Made by a program: the position numbers and the translations under genes. Source: Drosophila persimilis (lineage: Eukaryota; Arthropoda; Insecta; Diptera; Drosophilidae). Taken from it: a stretch of 64,000 nt of DNA. Position 1 is the first letter of the stretch. Every line of letters begins with the position of its first letter. Of the stretch, positions 50,265 to 63,250 are shown piece after piece. The stretch is from assembly GCF_003286085.1 (NCBI RefSeq), contig NW_020825369.1, positions 186,001 to 250,000 of the forward strand, written 5' to 3'. The notes beneath the pieces are model-generated. The model worked only from the letters and a program-made list of their open reading frames with translations, had not been told where the DNA came from and did not search any database.

Positions 50265-53200
50265 CCATTTATCATGTTTAATGCCTTTGAGTGATTATGG
50301 GGAGGCTACTCGTACCTGGCAATGCTCCACTAATATTTTAGCATCAGCCCCAAGCTGTGGGCTATAACTTTGTCCAGATGAATTATTTATATACGGCCAG
50401 GAAGCAGCAATGCTCGCATTCACAGGATTTGAGGTGAGGTGGAGCTAAAAGCAAATGAATTGCAAATTTAAAGTGCTGACAAAAAACAGCAACTATTTGT
50501 GCACGTACTCGTACACGTCCTCTTACCCGTCCTCGTCTTCGTCCTCGTCTTCGTACCCCTCCTCATACGTATATAAAAGTGAAATGTGATCTAAGCTGTC
50601 ATACGAATGTAACTGTATCTGGAACTGGAACTGGAGCTCCGTCGATGTATCTTTTGGACAGGCTGCCAAAGAACTTTGAGCTTATTGAATTATCCGATTT
50701 GTGCATCAATTGGCTGGCAGTCTTCTCGTGATGCGAAAGTAGATTGAGAGCTGCAGCTGCCAGTGCAGCTGAAAATGCAAATGCAATCGAATGATTTAAC
50801 TAAGAACTTACCGGACGCCGGCAAAAGTTTTTTTTCGGGTAAACTTGGGCCGTGTCTCCGCCAAATCAATCGATAAATGAAATGTAATCCCCATGCAGAT
50901 ACCTCAGTACCGAAGCTGCTGCGCTGTCGTTGCAGTCGTGCTTTGTATACGTTTAATGCAGCCCCACTCCTCGCCCCATAGGTGCATCCCCCATTCGCTG
51001 AAAACTTTCCGCCATCAATTCTGGGGAGAAAATATTGCTACTATACGGCAAAAGTTTTGCTTACATGGGCCACAAGCAAAAAAAAACAAAAAAAAAACAC
51101 GGATGTGTATGGAGCTTCAGGAAATGGATTGAAGACTGTGCCACTGCCCTGTAAAGGTGGAAGATGGAAGGAAGGAATACCACAATCAAACAGAAAATAT
51201 AAATGGAATTTTTAATCATTTATTGCAAATAAAAAGAAAGTCGAATTTTACTGAAAATAAAATGTAGTCAAATATATTTATAAATACGAGTAGTATCTAG
51301 GTATATCTTATATAATTTCAAAAAACTATGACATTCATGTGGATATCCATGCCAATTCACCCCCTTAGCGTATTACTCATCTACCATTCCCATTTTCCGG
51401 TTTTTGCCATTTGAAAGCCCAGAGAAATACACAAGAAAATGGCATGAGGATAAAGGGAAATACAAATCGAGTCAAGTAAAAATGTTTAGGTAGCAAATGC
51501 GGCACGTGACAACTGCAACTGTGAAAGTTTTCCTCCTGCTTTCCTTTCCTTGCCGTCTACGGCTCCCACCATCGCACCTTCCATCGCATCGCTTATACGA
51601 CGTGTGGCACATTGGTAACTCCCATCTCTAACCCCGGCCACACTCCACTTTCCCCTGTCAAGGCCCCTTTTAGCCTTCTCCTGACTGTTGTCTATTGAGC
51701 AATATGTTTTATTTTTATCGCAAATTGGTTGAGTTGCAGGCCGAAAGGGAGCAGAAAGCAGGGAGCCCTCGTTTTTTATGTGCATTTAGTGTGTATGTTT
51801 TTTTTTTTTTTCGGGAACTGCGGCTGAGTTCTCTGACAAAGTAGTCAGGCCTAAAAAGCGTCAAATGCCCAACTTGAGGCGATGTCTTTTATTTAGCTCG
51901 AGGCCATTGACACGCACAGTGTAAAAAGAATTTGTCACTTGGGCGGTTGGATGGTTGGATGGTTGGGCGGCTCGGAGGTGGAAAAGTATTCCTTAGAGAA
52001 ACGCATGGGCCGTTTGTACACTTAAAGTAGATTACCAGAGGGGTGTGCTATGCGTGCCATTTAGGCAGAAGTTTGAGATAGTTAAAGATAGCTTAATCTC
52101 GTATACACACTTCTGGGGATAGCTTTAAGAAATCTATCCGTAAGGGTGGTTATGGCTTTGTCCACCTTGAGAGGACGCCTGTCTCATAAAAAAGCGTGGA
52201 GGGTAGTTGATTTCGAACAGATCTCATGATGAATCACTTAGTCGATATCTAGCTGAAAATCTGCACAGAAGACAAGTCGAAAGCACTAAGATCTAAGATT
52301 CCTAAAGCATTCCTCTGACTTCTAGCTGCCCGAATTCTAGACAAATTCTTAATTGAAGCATTTAGGCAGTATGTTTCAAAGATTTTCCTTAAATTTCATA
52401 GAAAATTCATGAGTGTATAAGTACATATCTTTAGCATGTCCAATTCCAGCATTTGCCTCTGCTGCTGACCTCGTTCCCTCTCCATTTCTTTCCTTATTTC
52501 ATTATTTCCCATAAGCAATTGTGCCCGAGGCAATGGAATCCTTGGCTTGGCTAAGGAAACATTCCTTAACTTCTCATCTAACCTGGCTAGGTTGTGTCAC
52601 ACGCACACTCAGATACGGAGATACGGCAATACGGCGATACAGAGATGCAGAGATACAGCCTCAATAGCCTCAATTCAAACAGCCAGCTCCTGGCTGTCCC
52701 CCTCTGAGAGCCGCTCACGTCGCATTGAAAGAAATCCTTGTGGGGGCGAGATGTCACTGCTAGTTATAGCCATTTCTGCGCTGGAATTGGTAGAGGAATC
52801 GCAATCACAATCGGAGTCATAGCCGTAGTAGTAGACCCAGCCTTTTTATACTCGGATAAATATATATATATATATTATATATACATACACATATGTATGT
52901 ACATATGTATGGGGAATTTTTCCAATTTTGCTGATGGCATTTTAGGTGACGCGGAGAGTAGAGCCTTTCTCTGGTGTATTGTAAGCAGCAGTCATCTCTT
53001 TAGCCCTTCTCCTCTTTTTTTTTACAACTTGTGTCCTGGTGTCCTTGCTCTGATAGGCATCAGACAGCGTACAGCTGCCAGAGGAGAGGGGTAAATATTG
53101 ATGGCACATTAAATTGGGCCACCAGAACATGACAGCCTCGGAGTCTATCAATGCAACATGGCAGCAGACAGGCAGACACGCTGCCAATGGCTCAATATGG

Positions 53201-53351
53201 AATGGGCTTTTTATTGTCCTTCGAGGAGCCGGCGGGTGAAGTGTCAAGTAGTACCAGACCGTATCGTATCCCTCTCAAAACCGTTGGGGAAAACTCAATT
53301 TTCTGGCTCATAAATATTTGTTTAAGCTCGAGCTTTGATTCAGTCTTGTTT

Positions 53352-53395
53352 TCTTTTCTCTTCTCTTCTCTTCTCTTCTGTACCGTACCGTACCC
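53352..53395 (+). repeat. Adjacent TTCTC and TACCG pentamer arrays
   Basis: A run of TTCTC units passes directly into TACCGTACCGTACC. Two different pentamer arrays abut. Confidence 0.85.
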
Positions 53396-54044
53396 CCATT
53401 AAAATTTGTTTACAATTTTCTCGTATATATTTTTACTCCTGGAATATCCTGCATACCATATATATTACCATCCAATGTATGTCTGGCTCTTTTTTAACGT
53501 TTGTGTTTATTGATTTATAATGTTTGCAAAATATAAAAATATTATCCGCATAAAAATATGCATATATGTATGTACTTGCCCCCTGCAGCGATATTTGTTC
53601 TTCCCGTGAGTTGGAATTGAATTCGTTTGATTGATGGGTAGCGTATTAACATACGTACTCCATATGTACTCCGCATACCTTTCTCCTCCTCTCCCCTATT
53701 TATTATTGAATATTGTTTATTTATATGTGTGTTTTTTGCATCAATTTTGCTTGGATTTGGTTCTGTTTTTCGGTTTTCATTGCAACAAGTCAATTTTCCG
53801 CATGCTGCATATTCGAGTTCAATTAAATGCATAATAACTCATTTCCAATGACTGATTTATGGCTGATTAATAGGCGAGTGGTAAGCGCTAGACTTACCTT
53901 TAATAATGGCAAATTATCAATTGTAAAATGGCCGACAATTCCAATTATATATATTTTGCACTGACCCCCAACTGAAGAGCTTTTTTTTGTGCACATTTCG
54001 GGAGTTACATTTCATTTTTTACCATTCTCACATTTATGTTTTTT

Positions 54045-54616
54045 TATACCCGATACTCAAAATGAGTATAGGGGTATATTAGATTTGTCGCGAAAGTGGA
54101 TGTGTGTAACGTCCAGAAGGAAGCGTTTCCGAACCCATAAAATATATATATTCTTGATCAACATCAATAGCCGAGTCGATAGAGCCATGTCTGTCCGCCC
54201 GTTCGAGCGACATTTTGTAACCAGACTTCTGTAATATGTCACTGTTACAAATGTATTTCAAAATACAGCAGTTCCGCCCCCACAAACAACGAAAATCTGT
54301 GGAATCCACAATTTATAAGATACGAAAATATTAAAAACGCACAATCATAGATAATGACCATATCTACCAGATTGCCAAATCTGGGTCAGATCGGTTCCAA
54401 TACCCCCTCGTTTTTTAAGTGTTGTGCCACTTCACGAACCAAACGTATGTTTTCTGATCGATTTGGCGCTTTAAAATTTAATTTTTTAGTTTATAAAAAA
54501 TGGCTAACCATTTCTGACCGCATTAACCAAAAAATCAATTCGTCCCTTTTGCGAACAGCAATACCAAAAGACAGTACCCGCTATAAAAGTAAAGCCGCGG
54601 CCCTTGCCGCATAAAG
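54045..54616 (+). mobile_element. DINE-1/INE-1/SGM-like non-autonomous Helitron copy
   Basis: Starts TATACCCGATACTCAAAATG with an inverted AGTATAGGGGTATA, the usual start of Drosophila DINE-1 (INE-1, SGM) elements. It carries the family's landmark blocks in order: CCAGAAGGAAGCGTTTCCGA, a CATAAAATATATATATTCT block, TTGATCAACATCAATAGCCG, AGTCGATAGAGCCATGTCTG then TCCGCCCG. It ends with the GCGGC-CCTT-GCCGC hairpin (54597-54610). About 570 bases, no coding capacity. The identification rests on recall of the DINE-1 consensus; boundaries are approximate. Confidence 0.8.
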
Positions 54617-55565
54617 TTTTTTATATAAAGTAGATTTTAAGTGCAATGCAATACAATTTTCAGAAGGTATGGAAATCGATTCGCCTATGGAAATGGAAGG
54701 TTTTTATGGTTAGCCTCCAAATCTCCGTTATGGCCTAGGCATTAATTAAAACAAGTAATATTTAGCACTCACAGAAGGAGAAGTCCAGTGGGTCTACAAG
54801 TAAACCCGTACCAAAGTTAAGCCGATTTGTTGCATTCGTTGCTTACAGCTGGCCATTTAGCATTGAATTCTTTTTAGCCCTGTTATCTGGCACTTGTAAC
54901 TAACCGTTTACTAGGAAAAGGAAAACTTGGTCCCTTAGTTGTGGCCACCCCCTCTCTCTCTCTCTCTTCCTCCATCTTCGACGTGGCCAATTAATGCTCA
55001 CTTTTGGACAAAATTTCCCAGTAGTTTTGCTGCAATTTCCTTACACTTTACCAGCACCCCACCCCCCCACGTAGAACCCAGCCCCACCCCCAGAGCTCAC
55101 ACCCAGCCTGTGGCAAACAACTAATTTGAGGGTTGAGGGGAAATTGCATTGTTTACTTTGAATGTGGCTACGGCGGTTAGGGGGTAAAGCATTTCCCCAG
55201 CCGGCTTAAAATTTCTTTACACTGTTGCATTTTTTTTGTTGTTTTTTTTGGCTGTTCTGTTATTTTTCAGCTTCATTTTGGTTTTGTTTTTGGGTTGGTA
55301 TTTTTTGTTTTGTTTTGCCGGCTCTTGGCTGCTGGCTGAAAAAAACTGAAAATCCCCAAACAAGCCAAAATCATTAGCAACAAAATTGCGCCCCCTTTTG
55401 GGGCACCACCCCCCGCCCGACTCGCCCATGCAGACTTAACATTTTAATTTAATTTGCGCACAGCACAAAAAAGTGGAATACATTTTTTGTTCAGCTCTGT
55501 CTCTGTTGACATTCGTTTGTTGTTTTTGGTGGTTTCCCTGGAGATTTGGGGGCGGACCGGGCAGA

Positions 55566-55596
<31 letters not shown>

Positions 55597-58500
55597 GGTT
55601 TGCATATTCGTGTGGTATCTCCACTGTACCACGTATATCCTTCTCTCTCTCTGTGGGCTACCCTGGAAGAGGGTGTACGGCTGTAATTCAATTTCTATGC
55701 AAAGCAGTTCCCGCTAGTTCCGACTGCAGCATGGCTGGACCCTTGCCAGGATCGAATCCCAGCCCAGAGATCGTTTGAAAACGATTTGTGTGGATAATGT
55801 GTGTTCATACATTACTCACCTCAATCCACCTGCAAGGGTATAAACAGTTCCGCATTCGAATCAGGCCCGGCTTCTTGTGTTTTTGCATGTCTCGTCCTGT
55901 GGCAAATCCTTTTTCGCCTGTTGTCACAATCAGCAACCAGATGGGGTAGAAGGAGAAGAATGTGGTTGCACGGGGGCTGGCTGAGAGGGGCGGCAGAGGC
56001 AAGGAATTCCAACGCTCTTGTTCGCTCTTTTAATGTGCATTTGACATGCAAATTTATTTAATTTTCTGCTCCAAATACTATGGTTTCCTACCCGCCAGCC
56101 AACCATTCTCCTCCAGCCCTCGCCCATAATTTCCCTGTTGCGCTTTTAATTACGCAACAAATTCCTAGATACCCCCCGTCACCTCCTGGCCAGTTAAAGC
56201 TCGCACGCGATGGAGCTTTAAGCCAAAATCAATAGAGTTTGAAGCGCCTGGCTCCATCAGAAGGTAGGATGGAGAATGCGGGACCATCCCCAGCCCAGCC
56301 CCTCCCCAGATACATTTGTGCACCCCACGATTATGTTTCGGTATATTCCCCATATGAAAAAACTTTCCGAACGGATGCGGAAGTGTGTGGATCGTCGGCG
56401 GCGGTTCTGCCATCGCCTCTTTAACTCACCTCCACCTCCACCCCCACCTGCTTTCACATGCTCCATCCTACCCTGCCATTTACTCGGCAAAAGTTACCAG
56501 ACGCCAATGCCAGACGGCGGGGGGAAACGAGCCCAAAACCGCGTCTCATTTTCCAGGGCAACCCCAGAAATATTTGAGCTTGTTATGATAATGCCCTATC
56601 TTGGGGGACCGGGACTCGGGCCAGTCCTGCGGGAATACCCAAAGGACTTGTCCAACATCGCAATTTGTTAGTTTTCTTTGGGTTTCTGCTGCTTTAATAA
56701 AATTTAATAGAGCTTCCGGTATAGAGATTTACATAGATTTCATTAACTGAAGCCAAGAATACAGTATTTCTCTATGAAACTAATTGCTCATATATTTATA
56801 CATATTTCCTAAATTAACCAAATGAATTCCTCCTTGAAAAGAGCATTTGCCTGTCTGCTCTGTGGCTGGGTCTTCCGTTTGTGTTTACACTCTTCATGTG
56901 GCTGGCTGCTTCCGTTTAGAGCTTGAAGAGGTAGAGGCCCGGCCAGGTCTCTTACCCACATTCCTCGAGTCGCCGTTTGATGTTTGGGGGCACGTGGCTT
57001 TGGAGCAGCGCAGCGCAGCGCAACGCAACGCAACCCTTAGCCGAGGTCCAACCCTTTGGTTGACTCCTACCACACGTTTCGGCCATCAGGTGGCGTTAAT
57101 TTTAGAGTCAGCACACGTTCTGACCCTCGCCGAAAGTTGGCTAAGTCGGCTTCATTTCTGGGTTTTCTCTTCTTTTTGGTTTTTTTTTGTTTGCCCTCTT
57201 CTGTAGCTGTTTTTGTTGCTAGTTTGTGTTTTGGTCTGCCATTTTTCCAGACGATGTGTTGCCGCCGCCGCCGCCGCCACCGCCGCCATATTTAATTTGT
57301 TGCAAGTTGGCTGGGTGGGTGGCTGGGCCTGATAAGCCCGAAATGAGGGAATGTCTGGCGGCGAGGCTTCCGCTTCCGTTTTTTTTTTCGGGCTGGCAAC
57401 ATCTGTGGCGTCTGCCCCTTTCGGAGGTGGCAAATGCATCACAACGGAAAATCTCTGGACCATAAATTAGTTGTGTGGCAAATTCTCAACAGAGGGCCAT
57501 AAAAAAGAAAGCCGAGCTGATTCTGTTTACGAGGCAAAATAGTTTAATATAATTGAAGTGGCTCCGGCTCGACCCAGCACAGGCCCATCGCAGGTTTGGG
57601 TTTGGGCTTGGGTTCAGGGCTCTGATTTTGTTTGGGGATCAACTTGGGTCAGTTCTGTTAATTGGTTGAGGGACTGCTAATCAAATTTGCTTTGAGTAGG
57701 GTGAGTCTTTAGCTGTCTCTGGAGAGGGTATACGATTAGTTAATACAGAAAAAGAGAGAGAGGGACCTCTGCAAATCCTTAAACTATTACTGGAAAATTC
57801 CTTGCATACTGTTTTCAATTAAAGACAGAACAGGCTGAGCCCAAGAGGAGCGGCTTCAAACCCCAAACCCAACCTAAACCCATCACCAGAACTCTGTTAC
57901 GCCCAATTAACCAGCATGTCGACAACTCCGCACAAGTCCCAGCTCCCAGCTCCCAGCTCCCACTTCCCAGCTCCGTTTCTGCTCGATTCGCCACTCCACT
58001 CCATGCTGCCTGCCACAGAGCTCCCCCTCCCGACTATTGGCCAAGTACAACCCGTCGACGCTTCCTCTCGTCTTACTGCATGTAAATCAAATGCAGTTCA
58101 AAGTTGAAAATGGGCCGAACAACAAGCGAAAAATCTTTGAGGCCTCGCAGCCAAAGTTGATCAAATCTTCACCCATGGATACGTTGCCACTTCCCCTGCC
58201 CGAACCACGGGCAGGCCGGGAAGAGTCGTAAGCCAAATCGCATAAATAACGCCCTAGGCCAAAGCCCCCTCCCTCGCTCGACCGTGATCCGCTATCCGCT
58301 GCCCGTTAGAGCAGGAGGAGGAGCAGGAGGGAGAGAGGGCGAGAGGGTGAGGCACCCGTAGGTGGGCACCGCACACACATTTCCGCTGCTCTTTCTCCTC
58401 CTCCCCCCCCTTTACACGCCACACCACGCCCACGCCCACGCCCTCGCCGGGGCACATTTATCACGCATACGCAGCGTATGCTGGTTAGCCAGAGGTACCC

Positions 58501-61059
58501 CCGCACCGGGGGCCTATTGCAGTGCCAGCGCCCAAGCGAATTGCAAATTTCCGTAGCGTAGCCCCAAAAGTGAGTGCCGACCACCGAACGCAGTCAAGGG
58601 GCAGCCTTAACCAAATATGGCCGCACGGAACTACAGTATTTCTGACCTCCCGCCGCAGTGGGGGCCGGGCTCAGGGGCGGGGAATGCAATTAATTATGCG
58701 AGTGGGTCTAAAAGTACAGACAAGGCAGAAGTCATAAAGATGCAGGAACGAGATGAAAAGAACTTTAGGGTTATGAGGAGAGTCCGCTTTTACGAGTAGT
58801 TGAGCTGAGAAAATCAAATGTGGCAGGCATTATGCCTCGGGGGATAGGATTTGCAAGGCTCAATGTCTCAAAAGGTGATTTCATTGGAAAGAAGATGAAA
58901 CACAGAGCTCTGTCTTAGAATGGGCATATCTGAGAGACTGTTTCAATCCTTAATCGTATACACTCATTGGCAGGAAACATGCGCACAGCAGATTATTGCC
59001 AGCGTAAATCGTATGAAATTGAATATTTAATATTCCATTATAAGGTTATAAGGATTTAGATACCGTATTTAGGAACTGGCAACCAAATCGATGCATTGGC
59101 CGGTCATTCCGTTCCCATTACCTCAAAACACTCGCCCAAAACGGACAGAACGAAACAGGTATCCTAAATGTGTACTGTGCCACATACTGTGCCCTTTTTG
59201 AGCCAACTAAAAGAACAAATATTCGTTTTCCAGAGCAAACAAATGTGCACACGAACTCCGTGTTATTCAGAGACTACGCACGAAATTCGGAGTGCTCGAA
59301 CTAGAAGACGCATGAGTATGGCTGTGATTTTATGAATACTTTGAATACTCTCTAGCCAGAGATCTTAAATTGTGGAACATATTTATTTCTTGCATGGCAT
59401 TGATTGGCTCACCGGGGTATTGACCCGTGGATGTTACAAATATTTCAACATCAAATGGTATTCCCCGTTGTGCCACCACTCCCTCCATGCTTTTCCATTC
59501 CCCCCCAGCGCCCACAGGAATGCAACGTCATGCAACAGTTCGAAGGGAATGGAACGCGAATGGGAGAGACTTAATGAGATTCCGTTTTGCCCTTTGATTG
59601 ATTGCAGCAAAACGATGCGATGCTGACCAGGTCCATTCCAGTCTCCATCCTCCATCGTCCACCCACCGCCAGTCGTCTCTCCGCCCCGGCACACCGGCCG
59701 CAGGACTTTGGCAATTTTTCAAAAAATTTAATTGAGCTTTTGGCCGTTGGCTGTTTTTGAGTAAATAAATGTTTTATTTATGAGAAATGTCTGGATGGGC
59801 CTATGGCCGATAGCGCGATGGTTGGGTGGGGTGCTCGGCCTGCCTGGGGCATTTGTGATTGCACAAATGGCAACAAATGATCTGTAAAAATCTCGAACCC
59901 AACCAAACACTGTAAACTTTTAATCAAGAGATACACTTGAGGGGCTTTTTCCCCAATCCGCAAATAGCCGGCACCCTCTGGAAGAGCTTTTACATCTAAT
60001 TAGAGGGAAGTATACTTGGTTAGTGGCTTTTCGTGATGGGGGGTGAGGGGGTGAGCGGCGACCCTGTTAAAAGTTGACATTTTACTTTGGTTTCTCTTAG
60101 TGTGGAGCGGGCCCTGGACGAAAGTTTTGCCTGCCACGTGACCTTTTCGTAGGTTAAGAGTGGGCTGTGTTGGGGGTTAACTAATGTGACTTGAGACGCT
60201 CATCCAGACAGGATGGCGAGGGCGAGGGGGAGGGTAGGGGAGTTGGAGTTGGAGTGTTGGTAGGTCAGACGGAAAGTAAAGTAAATACTTGTATTTTTCT
60301 ATGTAAGTAACTGAAAACCCTTTTTATGGCTTAGGGCCAAGTCCCTTTTGCATTAGGACGCCACACATGTGCGTCCTTAGGGGGGTTTCGAGCGGGGGCT
60401 GTTTATTTTTTGGCTTTGGCTTTGGCTTTGGCTTTCCTTTTCGCTTTCCATGCGAGACACGAGACATGACTGAACTTGTGCGGATTGATTTGTTTATCCC
60501 CATGTATTTTGTAAGCTACAAATGATTGAGGTCCTGTTTTCTGTTTGTTGAAAAACCAGTCGAAACTCCTTTGTGCGCAAATCAGACTAATTGAAGAGGG
60601 AAATCAGAATTAGAAAACCCCTTTCAAAGTCCACCAAAGCCAAGAAAATCTCTCCCAACATGAGTTGGATAATTTGGAAAGAGTTCTTAAGTTCCCTTGT
60701 TCCCAAACCATAAATTAGCCACATTAACCATTAAGAATCCAACGCAACCATTGTACATACGATGTTGGATCATTTTAACAGTTCTTAACTTCATTTAGAG
60801 CATGTTCCGAAAACCCTTCATTAACTATCATTATACAACACACACAAACATACATACATACATACAAATATACATGTATAATTATTCTCAATATCAACTA
60901 CCTCCAAAGCGGGAAGTGGTGGAGCGGACGACGAGGAATTTTCAATTTTACTTTCGCTTATCTCAAGAAGTTCATCTGATTCTTCTGTTCCTTCGTTCAG
61001 AGTATTTTTTTCTCAAAGCAATTCCATTTTAATTACATTAAATTACATATTCCAAAAAC
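54617..61059. other. Gene-poor repeat-rich DNA, right part
   Basis: No exon supported. Features seen: CT tracts (54950-54968, 55568-55595), a TACCCTGG palindrome (55658-55679), GCGCA/ACGCA arrays (57005-57033), GCC trinucleotides (57260-57290), CACGCC repeats (58418-58444), TTGGCT array (60412-60438). Frames of 100 or more codons (56276-56671, 56847-57206) overlap opposite-strand frames and lack domains. Confidence 0.5.
55658..55679. repeat. Palindromic CTACCCTGG-type element
   Basis: CTACCCTGGAAGAGGGTGTA is an imperfect inverted repeat with the same shape as those at 12675 and 21163. Confidence 0.3.
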
Positions 61060-61400
61060 AGACGCGAGAGAGGCGAACAGCAGCAAAAACACTTTCTAAC
61101 AGGGGAAGAGCGGCAGAGCAATGGTGACGGAGAGAGCGAAACGTCAAAGTTCGTTCACTTGTAAACAGCAAAACAGAGGAACAGAAGGTAAGCTTCGCTG
61201 GCCGAAGCTTTACATACCCTTGAAAGCGCATGGTTCCAGTAGCAGATCAATGAATATGAGCTATATTGCGGGTACAATTATATCCTTAGACCTGCATAAC
61301 TCTTGAGGTATCACGAATGTGCCTGACTTAGCCTATTCTGGGCGCTATGTTGATTCGGATTTCGATTCGGGCAAAACCATAATACCCACACCTTGGAAGG
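61060..61400. repeat. Probable dispersed-repeat fragment with AAGCTTCG hairpin
   Basis: A perfect inverted repeat AAGCTTCG-CTGGC-CGAAGCTT (61190-61210) is followed by TACATACCCTTG. This combination (GAAGCTT then TATACCCTTG) is common at the edges of dispersed Drosophila repeats. The flank (GAGCGGCAGAGCAATG, GAGAGAGCGAAACG) is also repeat-like. Family and limits unknown. Confidence 0.4.
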
Positions 61401-63250
61401 GTACAACAAACAGCAACGGAAACCGTCGCCGACGAGCAACAACAATGAAGCCAAAGCAAAAGGCAAAAGGCACAGAGAAGAAGCAAAAGACAGAGATAGC
61501 GACACCGACAACGGCAACGGCAACGGCAGCGACGGAGACGGAGATTGGGACAGAGAAGAAAGAGCCTTTTTATGCGGCGCAACTTTGGCGCTTTTTATTA
61601 AACAAGCCGACGAAGTGTGGAGCGGGGGCCTGGCGGTGATGATGCTGAGGCGGGTGGTTGGGGGAACAGCATAAGGTGAAGGAGCATAGAATGAACATTG
61701 CCGGCTAAACCGGTAACACTTGTTTATCAGCGGCAACCAACCCACACGACCGACAAAAGAGAGATAGAAGGAGAGAGAGAGAGTGAGAGAGAGCAAAACC
61801 CGTATGTCAGTGGATTGAGCATGGAAATATGTTAAGCAGCGACTGAGTGAGAGGGAGATAGAGCCAGAGGATGATCAGTCAAAAGGGTTGCAGGTGACAA
61901 AGACAAAAGAGAGAACCAGAGAGAGAGAGAGAGGAAAAGACTCCTCTAATGTCATCATTATTGTCAATATAACAAGTTTATTGACTGCCATCCCCCCGCC
62001 CCATGCACCCCTTGGGGTCATTAGAGAAATGCTTGGCATCGGCGAAGTTTGTCCCCCCCCTTTTTTCACGACCCCACACTCTCCGCGCTTCTAAGCTTAG
62101 ATTAAACGCAAGTTAATGACTTAATTAAGTGCATGGCAAAAAAAACAAACAAATGAGAGCCGAAAGAAGAGATGGAACAGATAGATAAAGATAAATGATA
62201 GATATTGTCGCAGCAAATTGTGTATATTAACGCGTGCAAATATGCTCCGGCAGAGGAGAGTAGGAGATTGATGAGTGCGGGAGAGGGGGGCCTAATGTGT
62301 TTTAACGGTACCAGTGCAGGCAGAAATTAGCAGCATAGCGGAGAGGCAGAGGACAATAAGAACTGTAACGGCATCGGCTAATAGATAAAGGTTGAACGAC
62401 ATTTCCCTGAGAACACACACAGCAAATATCCCCAATTACCGCTATGGGGATACCCTCCAACCTCTGAGAATCTCCAAGAAGCCTATTGATAGCTGAATTT
62501 AAATTCGAATTAATTTCTTCAGCCCACATTGAACCATTTGTTGATATTTCTTTCGACTAATCAACAGGAGGGAGAGACTGCAAGTGAGAGAGAGAGAGAG
62601 ACAGCAGCATCAACAGTAAGAGAGAATATAAAGAGAGCGAGCATCCAAAACAAATGTCCAAACAGGCCGCGTTGCACTGAGAGCGGTTCAAATTCAAGGT
62701 CGCTGTTATATTTAGCAGCCAAAGAGAGCCTATGTTATGTTCCAAATGACATTCGTACGGCTAACAGCGCTGTCATTTTCAGCAAGGCAGCCAGAGTCTT
62801 GTTAAGCTGTTCTGCTAAGTTCAAATATGTTAAGAAAGCAAACAAGAGCTTCGGTTAAGAGCAAGCAATGTTGGCACTGAAATTAAGAGAGTGGAGTAAC
62901 AGCATGTTTACACTGCCGCGCGTTTTCTATCGATGTAGGAAAAGAAGCAATGCGAAGGAATTACTCTGCCAGAAGCAGGTTATTGTTTATAGAGATTAGT
63001 TGATTTATGTGTTTAATAAAGAGGGAAGCAATCAAATTTCGAAAATCAACAAAAATATGGAGCACGACATATATATGTTATAACCAGCCATTTCTCTGTG
63101 GAGTTTGTGGGCAGTGTTTCTACCTTTTTCAGACCTGCGTTCGACAACAATAAGCCACCATTAGACCCGTATGCTTATCCCTTGTAACATAAAACAGCGT
63201 CTCCGCAAGACGCAAAGACGCAAGACGCAGCCGTGGTGGTGTGAACAGCC
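61401..63250. other. fz upstream DNA
   Basis: Purine-rich GA tracts on the + strand (61760-61795, 61910-61935, 62585-62605) are GAF-type sites in the 2 kb before fz. A second GAGCTTCGGTTAAG near 62846 recalls the hairpin arm at 61190. A frame of 109 codons (62529-62858) has no recognisable domain. GACGCAAGACGCA repeats lie at 63208-63227. Confidence 0.45.

Larger units (their letters stand above)
45324..54044. other. Gene-poor repeat-rich DNA, middle part
   Basis: No exon supported. Noted arrays: GGGAAT/GGGAAG (46288-46324), TA (49600-49626), GT (50236-50264), GGTTGGAT (51943-51966), TA-rich (52859-52912), TTCTC then TACCG (53352-53395). The CTCACTCGCTTC 12-mer occurs at 46649 and 48527. Open frames are short or compositionally biased. 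Confidence 0.5.

Noticed and set aside
55751-55765. Sequence resembling a tRNA B box (GGATCGAATCCC)
   Set aside because: No A box, cloverleaf stems or downstream T run at the right distance.
61319-61639. 106-codon Lys/Thr-rich frame upstream of fz
   Set aside because: Built from AACGGC and GACACCGA-type repeats and begins in a repeat fragment; no domain.
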